Assembly: GCA_036939355.1 (NCBI GenBank)
Contig: JALLAP010000736.1
Coordinates: 1 to 10,603 of the forward strand
Direction of reading: 5' to 3'
DNA: 10,603 nt
Origin: Thalassiosira profunda
Lineage: Eukaryota; Bacillariophyta; Thalassiosirophyceae; Thalassiosirales; Thalassiosiraceae
Below, one piece after another: positions 1-7,050 of the stretch. Both the position numbers and the translations under genes were made by a program. The stretch's first letter is position 1; each line of letters opens with the position of its first letter. The notes under the pieces are model-generated. The model was not told where the DNA came from and did not search any database. It worked only from the letters and a program-made list of their open reading frames with translations.

Positions 1-449
1 TTCCTCTTTCCGCGGCGGTCGTTCGAGCCGATTTCGATATCATGTGGCGGTGAGAAGTCCCTGAGCAAGCCAGTCTCTGCATTGCTCGATCCAGAAGAAC
101 CTTTCCTGGCGAACCCTGGGCCTCGATGGTTGCTCGACATCTGGCTCAGGCGGCTCTTGTAGCAGGAAACCTCCTCCCCATCCATCAAGTCTTGGTCGTA
201 GAGGAAGTCCTGGTAGCTGTTGAGGATCTGAGACGTCCGCTTGGCGAGGAGGGCATCCTTCTGCAAGGCGTCCTTGCTCCTGGAAGGCTTCCTGTCGCCG
301 ACGTCCTCATTTGGAGATTCGTCGACGATGGCCAAGCTATCGTTGATTTCGCCGCCACCGTAGGTCAGAGCGGCGTCCAACGTTTTTACAACAAATCGCT
401 TTGCATTGGTGCCGTATGATGGTTCAACTGTTATGGTTAGCAAAGAGTC
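1..449 (-). CDS. Partial coding exon, unrecognised; possible third exon of the adjacent HSF-like gene
   Basis: Reading the minus strand, one frame is open from just after a TGA at 450-452 down to the window edge, about 149 codons, with mostly G or C third positions, as in the neighbouring genes. No in-frame ATG lies near its upstream end, so it looks like an internal or terminal exon. A plausible intron joins it to the HSF-like gene: a GT at 508-507 (GTTTGA, a weak donor), a CTAAC at 440-436, and an AG at 400-399. Both ends are phase 0 and the intron would be 110 nt. Exon 3 would then be 398 to beyond 1. The product is polar, rich in Ser, Asp and Lys, with no family I recognise. An acidic-aromatic patch, YQDFLYDQDLMDGEE (about 171-218), resembles the AHA activator patches of HSFs. 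It could equally be a separate gene. Coding status is fairly likely; the linkage is uncertain. Confidence 0.5.
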
Positions 450-502
450 TCAAAATTGTGCAGCCGCAAGCAATACCGCCGCAAGACAGCCGCCGCCGAA
501 GC

Positions 503-1988
503 TCAAACCGAAGCCTGTCTTCGCTCCGCCAGCATTGCCAGCGACTGCCGATCGATCGTGTCCGACAGTCCGCGCATCTCCGCGGGGGGTGGGCCGCACG
601 GGCTCAACCCTACGGGGCGCGAGCGCACCTGGCGCATCCGACTCTGTTCCAAGAACAGGGCGGTCATGGTGTCGAGCGAGCTGGACGCTGAGGCTGACGG
701 ATACGGGACCGCCACCGCCATCCCCGGGGCCGGAGGGTACCGGAAGGCGGGGTGCTGCGGATGCAACGCTGCAACGGCCGCGGAGACGACGTTGTCGGTG
801 GCGCGCCGGACCGCGGCGTCAGAGGGCACCTGCGGAGGCCCCCTCGCCGCAGCTGCAAAAGAGGATGCCCCGGCCGGGGGCAGCACTCCCATCGAAGTAA
901 GAGGGGCTGAAGTCGACATGGCGTACAGCTCCGGCAAGGTGGACAGGCTGCCAAGGCTACCGCCGAAAGCGCTGCCCAAAGGATCGCCAAGCGGGTTGAT
1001 TGGATTGTTGCAAAAGCTGGGCGCTCCAAACCCCGAAAGACCTCGCCTCGTCCAGGCCGTCGCGGTAATCATCTGCTCCAACGCCTGCGATTGCAGGAGG
1101 AGCTTGGAAATGGCGGCGTCTTGGAATTGGCGCGGCGCATTCCCCGGGAGCAGAGATTGGAGCTCGGGGGGCGTCACGGACCGGGCCTTTGCGTTGCGTC
1201 CCCGGGCCTTGCCTGCATTGGCCTTCTTAGACTTGGCGTTGGGTTTGTTCCACTGACGCTGCGGGGCGTTGTCACTATCAACAGGAGAGCTGTCCCGCGA
1301 TGGAGCTGCCTTCTCGGACTCGCCATCGCCGTTAGACTTGGCACCCTCCTCCCCGGTGGTATCGGCCTCGGGCAGCTTCATTTGGAGGCACGCCTCCCAA
1401 TCGCCCTTCCGGAATTGGGGATGGCGGTACACGTTGACCTCGGGATACTTCGGATCCTTGGTCGATTCGAAGCCCCTGCTGGCACAGGGTGATCAGCCGC
1501 ATAATGTTTGCAATGTTAAGAGGACAAAAGCTCATGTCACGGTCTCCACCCACTCACCACTTCGCCAACAGCCCCGCGAACTCCGCAAACTCCACCGTCT
1601 CCCCCACGCCCTTCCCGAACGCCTCGGCGTGCATTGGCAGCACGTTGCGCGCCAGCATGTCCGGGTTGACCACTACAAACGAGCACCCGTCGGAGAGGAA
1701 TGTGATGGCATCCTCGTTGTGCGGGGCACTCATGACGCCGAGCAAGATGGCCGGGAAGGAGGCGTGGTCGCGGGGCGTAGACTTGCTGGAGCGCCGCTTG
1801 GAAACGCGGCGGGGTTTCTTCTTGGGCCGGGGCGCGGCGGCGGCGGGCGGGTTCGGCCGCTTCGTCGGAGGGCGGTGGGCGCTCGCGTCGCTGGAGACGG
1901 AGGCGGACGAGGTCCACTGCTCGGAGGACGCCTCGGCCTCGGCGGCGAGGGTGGCGATGCTCGCGAGGGCGGCGAGGGGGCACGCCAT
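503..1988 (-). CDS. HSF-type DNA-binding domain protein, two exons (HSF-like A)
   Basis: Predicted nuclear transcription factor. Exon 1 is 1988-1558 and exon 2 is 1475-503, joined inside a TGG codon over an 82-nt GT-AG intron; the product is 467 aa. Residues 55-69 are a basic stretch (PKKKPRRVSKRRSSKS), a likely nuclear localisation signal. Residues about 77-177 match the HSF winged-helix fold: F-P-A near 78, S-F-V-V-V-N and N-V-L-P in the middle, then W-G-F-E-S, V-Y-R-H-P-Q-F-R-K-G-D-W and C-L-Q-M. Compared with its neighbour, this copy has six extra residues before the recognition helix, and it lacks the usual Arg and Asn there. No leucine-zipper oligomerisation domain is obvious. Shared tail motifs lie near 362-380 and 410-426. 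The gene is divergently arranged with its paralog at 2950. The stop at 503-505 may be bypassed by splicing to the exon at 1-398. The HSF-fold call is strong; DNA binding is inferred. Confidence 0.83.
1476..1557 (-). other. Spliceosomal intron in HSF-like A
   Basis: 82 nt, donor GTGAGT at 1557-1552 and acceptor CAG ending at 1476. It is placed after the second base of a TGG codon and restores W-G-F-E-S-T-K across the junction. Unspliced reading meets TGA at once (1556-1554). A CTTAAC branch-like element at 1520-1515 lies about 40 nt before the acceptor. Confidence 0.9.
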
Positions 1989-2949
1989 CGTCGATTGTTA
2001 ACGGGGCTGGGGCCGGCTGGCCTGGCTGGATCGGTGGATGTGCTGTCGATGTCGCGAGTTCGGCAGACACCCAGCCGCAACTCTGACCGAGTTGGGCTGA
2101 CGGCGAGGCGGATGGAATGGGCCTTGATGGTGATTTCGGCAGACGCCGCAACCTCGCTGACACAGAGTCGGGTTGACGGCGAGGCCGGATGGAATGGGCC
2201 TTGATGGTGATGGTAATGACTTGCAATGGGCTTGATCGTCGTGGCCGTCGCCGTTGTGTGGGCTGTTTGATCCTCGCTCTGCGTTGGCTTGATTGTTTGT
2301 CTCTTTTCCTTGCTTTGCCGTGCAAAAATTGCGACGAAAAAGGGCAGTATCCCAAAAAAGAGTCATTCGTCATGCGACCCCTTTTGCCCTCGTGTCTCAG
2401 GGCTTCAGGGCTACATAGACATTTCGGGGTTTCGATGAGACAGTTGATCAGCCTCTTTTGAGCTTCATTGAACCGTGCTTTACGAATCTGTTCCTGAAAT
2501 TCTCCTCTAATAGATCGCGAAAAGCAAGGGCTCGCCCAGGGGTAAATCTCCTAAAGAAATATATTTTTTACAAAGCTTGGAGCTCGACTGTCGTTCTGCT
2601 GACAGTTGTCCAACCACTAGATGTCTGCGGTATTCAGAACGGCACTGGACAGATTTTCGCTCGCCGCGAAGAAGCTAGCGAATTTGGGTAATTTACGACA
2701 AAGTCCTGTCCGATTCCTTTCCCGAGCGTCTCATTCGGTTTCCTTTTTTGCTCTCTTTGCACGCGACACCTCAGCCGCGGCCGGCGACACTACTTCAACG
2801 CGAACTTGAGAAGGCAGAGAGGCCTTTGCAAAACAACACAACAGTGACCAACCAAGAAGGTATGGTGCATGCCCAACGCCACGCCGTGCCCGCAGCCCCA
2901 ACGATTCTCCGTGGCGGTACGGCACCCCTCTCCACTCTCCTCCTGCACC
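1989..2949. promoter_or_regulatory. Divergent intergenic region between the two HSF-like genes
   Basis: 961 nt separate the two start codons, so promoters for both genes should lie here. The half nearest HSF-like A is GC-rich and carries a 76/77-bp tandem repeat; the middle (about 2300-2700) is AT-richer. Short ORFs on both strands have no recognisable products, and I take them as chance. An ATG at 2869 is in frame with the HSF-like B start at 2950 and would add 27 residues. Another ATG at 2862 is out of frame. No exact three-unit heat shock element was found. Confidence 0.6.
2059..2211. repeat. Imperfect tandem direct repeat, two copies of 76/77 bp
   Basis: Copy 1 is 2059-2134 and copy 2 is 2135-2211. 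Both begin TTCGGCAGAC and both end with GGATGGAATGGGCCTTGATG followed by GTGA. The middle parts differ by small changes around a shared GTTG-CTGACGGCGAGG stretch. A degraded third end, GCAATGGGCTTGATCG, follows near 2224. The repeat lies within 225 bp upstream of HSF-like A, so it could be a duplicated promoter or 5' leader segment. Confidence 0.8.
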
Positions 2950-4450
2950 ATGACCGACGACGGCACCAGCGCCAGCGGCGGCGGCGCGACCGGCGGCGGC
3001 CTCGGCAACCTCCTCGCCCTCGCCCACCTCGCGGAGCAGCGGCGCGAGGCCCCGGCCGCGCCCAGTCCGGCCAATAAGCGGGCCGTCCCCGCCGCCCTCG
3101 GCGCCTCCAATGATGCGCCTCCTCCCAAGCGCCCCCGCGGTTCCCACGGCGGCCCCCGCCGGCTGACCATCGAAACCTCCCGGCCCACCCAGCGCGGCGC
3201 CCTCGCCTCCGCCAGCCGCCCCCACGGCGGCCGCCGCGCCTACAAGCGCGGGAGCGCCTTCAAGATGAAGGCCAACCAGCCCTCCTTCCCGGTGGTCCTC
3301 CTGGCCATCCTCTCGGCCGAGCGGAACCGCGAGGCCATTGCGTTCTTGAGCGACGATCGGAGTTTCATCGTGGTGAACCCGGCGACCTTGGCAAGGCACG
3401 TCTTGCCGGTCCACTTCGAGGATCGGGTGCCGACGATCGAGGAGTTTGCGCACCTGCTGGCCATCTGGTGAGTCTGCCGCGAGGGGGGAGAGGGGGCGGA
3501 CGAGTTGTGCGCACGTGCGCCTCGCAGGTGCACCTTATAATTGTGCTCACAAGATGTGCTCTAACCTCTTCAACTTCTTTGCCAACACAACACGCAGGGG
3601 CTTCGAATCGACCAAGGACCCAAAGTACCCGGAGGTGAACGTGTACCACCACCCCCAGTTCCGCAAGGGCGATTGGGAATCCTGCCTCGCGATGAAGGTG
3701 CCCGATCCAACTGCCAGGCCGGACTCGCCGGAGGGGGACGCCGTGGTGGGGGAGGCGAACCCCCTCGACCCTCCCCGGTCGGTCACGCCCCCGGCGGCCA
3801 AGTTGGCTTCGGTGAGGAAAGGCGCGGTGCACCAGCGGCCGAAGCTCGTGGGGTATCGGCGGGCCACCATCGACGCCCTGCCGCGGGGCCTGCTCTCTGC
3901 GGGGATGGCGCTGCCCTTCTCCAACGGGATGGGAGGTACCGGCCCGAGCGGGGGCTTGGGCGGAATGCACAGCCGTGGACCCGTGCCCCGGCGTCTTACC
4001 GACGCCAGCGCCCCCTCCGACGCGGAGGTCCGGGCGGCCACCGCCACCGTCGTCTCGGCGGCCCTCGACGCGCTGCGCCCGCCTTCGTTGGGGCGGCAGG
4101 TGTCCGTGCCCAGGCCCTCGCGGTCCATGGCCAACTTCGCGCGGTCGCGGAGGCACACCGTCGACGCACTTCCTTCCCAATTCGCTCTCAACGGGAGCAT
4201 CTCTGCCAACAGTGCAACAGTTAGGCTCGACGCCATGACCAACCTCTTCCTCGAGCGGAGCCGGGCCCGGCTCAACGCCACGGCCGTGGTTCCCCGGAGC
4301 AACGTTTCGTTGCAGCGCCCGGCTTCGACAGCGAGGGAGGCCCTCGAGGCGGAGGTGGAGGCCCAGGCGTCGGCGTTGGTGGCGGCGCAGATGCAACGAA
4401 GGACGTCGCGGAAAGTGAGCCTGCTGGGCCACTTGGGCGGAGGAGTGTGA
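2950..4450 (+). CDS. HSF-type DNA-binding domain protein, two exons (HSF-like B)
   Basis: Predicted nuclear transcription factor and paralog of the divergent neighbour. Exon 1 is 2950-3467 and exon 2 is 3598-4450, joined within a TGG codon; the product is 456 aa. The start at 2950 (ACCATGACC) has good context and gives an N-terminus with an L-A-x-L-A-E patch like the paralog; an in-frame ATG at 2869 is the alternative. Residues 60-63 (KRPR) and 95-106 are basic. The HSF winged-helix domain is about 112-207: F-P-V-V-L-L, D-R-S-F-I-V-V-N, H-V-L-P-V-H-F, E-E-F-A-H-L-L-A-I-W-G-F, V-Y-H-H-P-Q-F-R-K-G-D-W, C-L-A-M-K. The canonical recognition-helix Arg and Asn are His and Ala. S-V-T-P-P (234-238) and two tail motifs (314-332 and 382-398) are shared with the paralog. 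The last 45 residues are Ala/Glu-rich and possibly helical. The family call is strong; target sites are unknown. Confidence 0.86.
3468..3597 (+). other. Spliceosomal intron in HSF-like B
   Basis: 130 nt, donor GTGAGT at 3468-3473, acceptor ACGCAG ending at 3597. It interrupts the same TGG codon after the same base as the intron in HSF-like A and restores I-W-G-F-E-S-T-K. Reading through gives TGA at 3469-3471. A CTAAC at 3561-3565 followed by a pyrimidine-rich tract lies about 33 nt before the acceptor. Confidence 0.93.
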
Positions 4451-4605
4451 GAGAGAAACAACAGGGTTGAATGTGGGTTTTGGGGGGACTAAGATGCAAG
4501 TGCATCATAAGACTGCTAGGCATTCGTAAGAACTGCTTGATCAAGAAACATCTGCTTCCGTTACTTCCTGCTTGGCATCCTAGATTGAGTACTCTCGCAT
4601 GAAAA

Positions 4606-4642
4606 GAGAAAGAGTGTTGTTCCAAACAACACTCTACTTCTC
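4606..4642. repeat. Strong hairpin (11-bp perfect inverted repeat, extended stem)
   Basis: AGAGTGTTGTT at 4611-4621 and its exact reverse complement AACAACACTCT at 4625-4635 flank a 3-nt loop (CCA). Allowing a 2-nt bulge (AC, 4636-4637), the stem continues with GAGAA at 4606-4610 against TTCTC at 4638-4642, giving 16 paired bases. It lies between the stop of HSF-like B and the stop of the convergent transposase remnant, so it could be in a 3' UTR, be part of the mobile element, or be an unrelated foldback. Confidence 0.85.
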
Positions 4643-4683
4643 CTGGTATCCAAGCCAGTTTCAGGGTTCTTTGGATACACCCC

Positions 4684-5235
4684 TTACAAACCGCACTCCG
4701 TGTAGCAATCGGCGTAGAAGCCCTCCATCTCCCTGTGAGTGTACGAATTCAGCACATTCTTCGCCACACGCACCGTGTCATGCTGAACATACGGATCTTT
4801 TGGGACTTTGTTCAACGTCTTTGACGCATCCTTCCACATGGCCGTGACGGGAGTCCACTTCGGCGTGCTGGCCGGGAGGTAGAGCACGTAGATCTTGTGA
4901 TTCTTCCAAAGCCAGTCCTCCAGCACCGTGTTCTCCCCGCCGGTGTGGTATTTGGCTTTGGTCATCACCAAGACATCGTGCCGGCGGAGCCACCCCGAAG
5001 CAACCGCTTCAATCACCTTATCCGAGAATGAGCCCGAATCGATGGATCCCATACCGAATCCGCCCCAGACCGGGGGGCGGTCGTTCTTCTGATCGATGCC
5101 GCAGAAGAGGACGGCGAAGTACTTGGTGCCCCAGAACGGACACGTCAACTTCTTCTCGCCCACAAACTTAACGTGCTTCGGCTACAACCAAGCCCTGTAT
5201 TCCAGTTTGTCCGAGAGCTCCTTATGAAACGACAT
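4684..5235 (-). pseudogene. Transposase remnant, DDE superfamily (IS630/Tc1-mariner-like)
   Basis: The main open part (5163-4684, 159 codons) resembles the C-terminal catalytic half of DDE transposases: V-L-V-M-x-x-A-K-Y-H-T-G-G-E-N-T-V-L-E-D-W-L, then V-L-Y-L-P-A-x-T-P-x-W-x-P, and an ending F-Y-x-x-C-Y-x-x-C-G-L. The same frame continues upstream to an ATG at 5235 (MSFHKELSDKLEYRAWL) but is cut by a TAG at 5184-5182. Where family members carry catalytic Asp in F-[IV]-D-E, Asp in V-x-D-N-A and Glu in N-P-I-E, this copy reads F-V-G-E, M-T-K-A and T-P-V-T, so all three acidic residues seem lost. No N-terminal helix-turn-helix half is present. It is convergent with HSF-like B. Best read as a dead insertion; domestication is possible because 159 codons remain open. 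Family assignment is from motif memory. Confidence 0.72.
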
Positions 5236-5608
5236 CGTTGTCAGTTTTCCTGGGCTCTTCTGGGGCGCGAGTGTGAACAAACATATTCATGAGATGAAAT
5301 GGCAATACTGAAAGAAGAACGCAGGGCTCATACAATACTGCTGGCGGCGACAACGGATCACGTGGCCAGCAGGCACCAAATTGCAAATCCAGCCGTCGCA
5401 AAACCAATGACGCCTCCCGCCTCCCTCTCAAAACGCCTGCCGCATATGGCCAAGGAACTTCCGCTCCCACTCGCCGTGTGCGAGCTCTCACCTCTTCGTG
5501 CCGCCCAACCTCCTTCTCCTTCGCGCTCACTGCGGCGCCGGCGAGGCGAAGCGAGCTGCGGCGAGCCGGGCCGCTTCTCTTGCGCTTTGACACGCTGCTT
5601 ACCTCTAG

Positions 5609-5615
5609 GTACGTA
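5609..5615 (+). promoter_or_regulatory. GTACGTA element upstream of the RMD1-like gene
   Basis: GTACGTA followed by TTGTACTA, 218 nt before the RMD1-like ATG. The same core occurs at 8334-8340 and, twice, at 10518-10524 and 10573-10579, always in the 5' flank of a gene. Confidence 0.4.
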
Positions 5616-5678
5616 TTGTACTAGGCCCCCTCCCCCTATTGTACCCTCCGCCCAGTCCGCCCAACAACCTCCAACAAC

Positions 5679-5717
5679 ATCAAAGCTCACATCAAAGACA
5701 AAGATCAAAGCTCAAAG
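5679..5717 (+). repeat. Short phased repeat, ATCAAAG three times
   Basis: ATCAAAG starts at 5679, 5691 and 5704, 12 and 13 nt apart, followed by CTCAAAG at 5711-5717. It lies in the likely 5' UTR or proximal promoter of the RMD1-like gene. Confidence 0.7.
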
Positions 5718-5826
5718 CGCCGCCCCTCGCCTGCAACTGCCGAGCCCACGCCGAGGCCGAGGGGAGTAGGGGAGGCTGCACGCGCTGCTCCACCGCACAT
5801 TGTTCCAGTGCCGCACAGCTGCAATC

Positions 5827-6978
5827 ATGACGGACCGGTCCTTATCGACGGAGCAGACGCCCCTCGTGTCCAACAGGACGGCGAATAAGCCGCCTTCAAA
5901 ACGGGCGGGCGTCGGGCTGCACCACCGGTCGCGAAGCAACTCGATCAAGGAGTCCGGAGACGTCCTCGCCGTCACCAGAGGAACCCATCAACGGAAGAAC
6001 GTCGGAAAGTTTCGACGCAAGCGCCAGGATTACGCGACGTGGAAGGGACGGATTGGAGTGCATGTGGTATACGACGAGCTCGACTTGAAGAAATTGATGA
6101 ACGTCATCTATCAAACGTTGTCGACCGAGTGGGAATCGGTAGACTGTTACGACGTCGTCCGGCTGTGGCTGCCCGTGGACTCCCACCAGTTCAGCGGGGG
6201 AGAAGAGGGGCACGATAATGTGCCGGCCGGGGGCGGGGAGTACGCGGAGGGAGACGGGCAGATCCACGCCTCCATGCCCGAAGTGTTTGTGTTTGGATTC
6301 GGCGCGGTGGTGTTCTGGAACTTTCGGGGCGAGGAGACGGAGAAGCAATGGATCGAACAGCATCTGTCTCCGCACAAGGAGGTGTTGGGATTGCGGCACA
6401 ATCCCGATGCTATTGAGAGTGCATGCGATGAGATGGGGTTTGCCTATGGCGAGCAGTTCAAGTGGCACCGAGATGTGGTCCAGCTGCTGACGAGGGATGC
6501 TGGGGAGAAGCTTGCTGTCTCGTTTGCAGTGGCCAAGTCGAGCAATTTATCCATCTACGAGTGGAGGATGTCGTCGGCCATCCAGCGGAATGCCCACATT
6601 CCGGAGGATTTGGCCAAGCACGGGCAGCTGCACCTGAATCGGCGAGAAATCAACGTCGAAATTGGCAGGCTCTATTTGCTCAACAACGCCATCAACCTCG
6701 AAACCAATATGCTTGATACGCCGGAGGAGTTTTGGGAAGACGATCGCTTTCAGATGGAATACGACGAATCGATCAAGTACCTCGATATCACGAAGCGCGT
6801 CAACATCCTCAATTCCAGGCTTGCAGTTTTGAAGGACTTGAACAGCATTCTGATGGACGCGGCTCATAATCACCACGCAACAATACTGGAGTGGATCATC
6901 ATCATCTTGATTGTCGCGGAGATTGCAATCGAGAGCTTTAGAGCTTGGAGGGAGACCTATTTGTACGAAGAAGGCTGA
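5827..6978 (+). CDS. RMD1: RMD1/RMND1/Sif2 family protein (DUF155), C-terminal membrane anchor
   Basis: Single exon, 383 aa. The start is the ATG at 5827 (AATCATGACG, A at -3); the frame extends a little upstream but without another ATG. Residues 1-65 are a Ser/Arg-rich, probably disordered N-terminus. The DUF155 core follows: M-P-E-V-F-V-F-G-F-G-A-V-V-F-W-N-F about 151-166, L-A-V-S-x-A-V-A-K-S-S-N-L-S-I-Y-E about 229-245, a run of I-P-E-D-L-A-K-H-G-Q-L and R-R-E-I about 258-274, and L-D-T-P-E-E-F-W-E-D about 296-305. A hydrophobic helix at 354-370 (L-E-W-I-I-I-I-L-I-V-A-E-I) is the family's usual C-terminal transmembrane segment. Yeast RMD1 is cytosolic/membrane-linked and RMND1 is mitochondrial and supports mitochondrial translation; no clear presequence is seen here, so location is open. 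An Asp/Gly/Glu-rich insert at about 123-147 is unusual. It converges with the aldolase gene, with 72 nt between the stops. Confidence 0.93.
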   Translation: MTDRSLSTEQTPLVSNRTANKPPSKRAGVGLHHRSRSNSIKESGDVLAVTRGTHQRKNVGKFRRKRQDYATWKGRIGVHVVYDELDLKKLMNVIYQTLSTEWESVDCYDVVRLWLPVDSHQFSGGEEGHDNVPAGGGEYAEGDGQIHASMPEVFVFGFGAVVFWNFRGEETEKQWIEQHLSPHKEVLGLRHNPDAIESACDEMGFAYGEQFKWHRDVVQLLTRDAGEKLAVSFAVAKSSNLSIYEWRMSSAIQRNAHIPEDLAKHGQLHLNRREINVEIGRLYLLNNAINLETNMLDTPEEFWEDDRFQMEYDESIKYLDITKRVNILNSRLAVLKDLNSILMDAAHNHHATILEWIIIILIVAEIAIESFRAWRETYLYEEG

Positions 6979-7050
6979 GCGCTAACGCAGGCTAAGTAGG
7001 TAAGATAGATGTGTTCGTCATTTGCTGTACACCCCAAATATTATTACAAT

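Larger units (their letters stand above)
5236..5826. promoter_or_regulatory. 5' flank and leader of the RMD1-like gene
   Basis: 591 nt without a supportable gene. A 123-codon minus ORF across 5222-5593 is low-complexity, basic and unlike any family I know, so I leave it out. The part nearest RMD1 has a GTACGTA at 5609-5615 followed by TTGTACTA, pyrimidine-rich tracts, and three spaced ATCAAAG copies (5679, 5691, 5704). It probably holds the promoter and 5' UTR. Confidence 0.5.

Noticed and set aside
126..900. Plus-strand ORFs at 126-419 and 406-900
   Set aside because: Shadows of the minus-strand open frame at 1-449 and of HSF-like A exon 2; no recognisable product.
2189..2461. Plus-strand ORF of 90 codons with hydrophobic runs in the divergent spacer
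   Set aside because: It starts inside the tandem repeat, has no homolog I recognise and shows no codon bias like the real genes.
2484..2502. Possible heat shock element (GAA-n4-TTC-n2-GAA-n1-TTC)
   Set aside because: Only the central TTCCTGAA pair has the proper 2-nt spacing; the outer units are mis-spaced, so it falls short of a three-unit element.
3365..4461. Minus-strand ORFs of 300-355 codons across HSF-like B
   Set aside because: Low-complexity antisense frames of a GC-rich exon; the plus frame shares position-specific motifs with its paralog.
5222..5593. Minus-strand ORF of 123 codons upstream of the RMD1-like gene
   Set aside because: Basic, low-complexity composition with no family resemblance, and it overlaps both a promoter region and the start of the transposase remnant.
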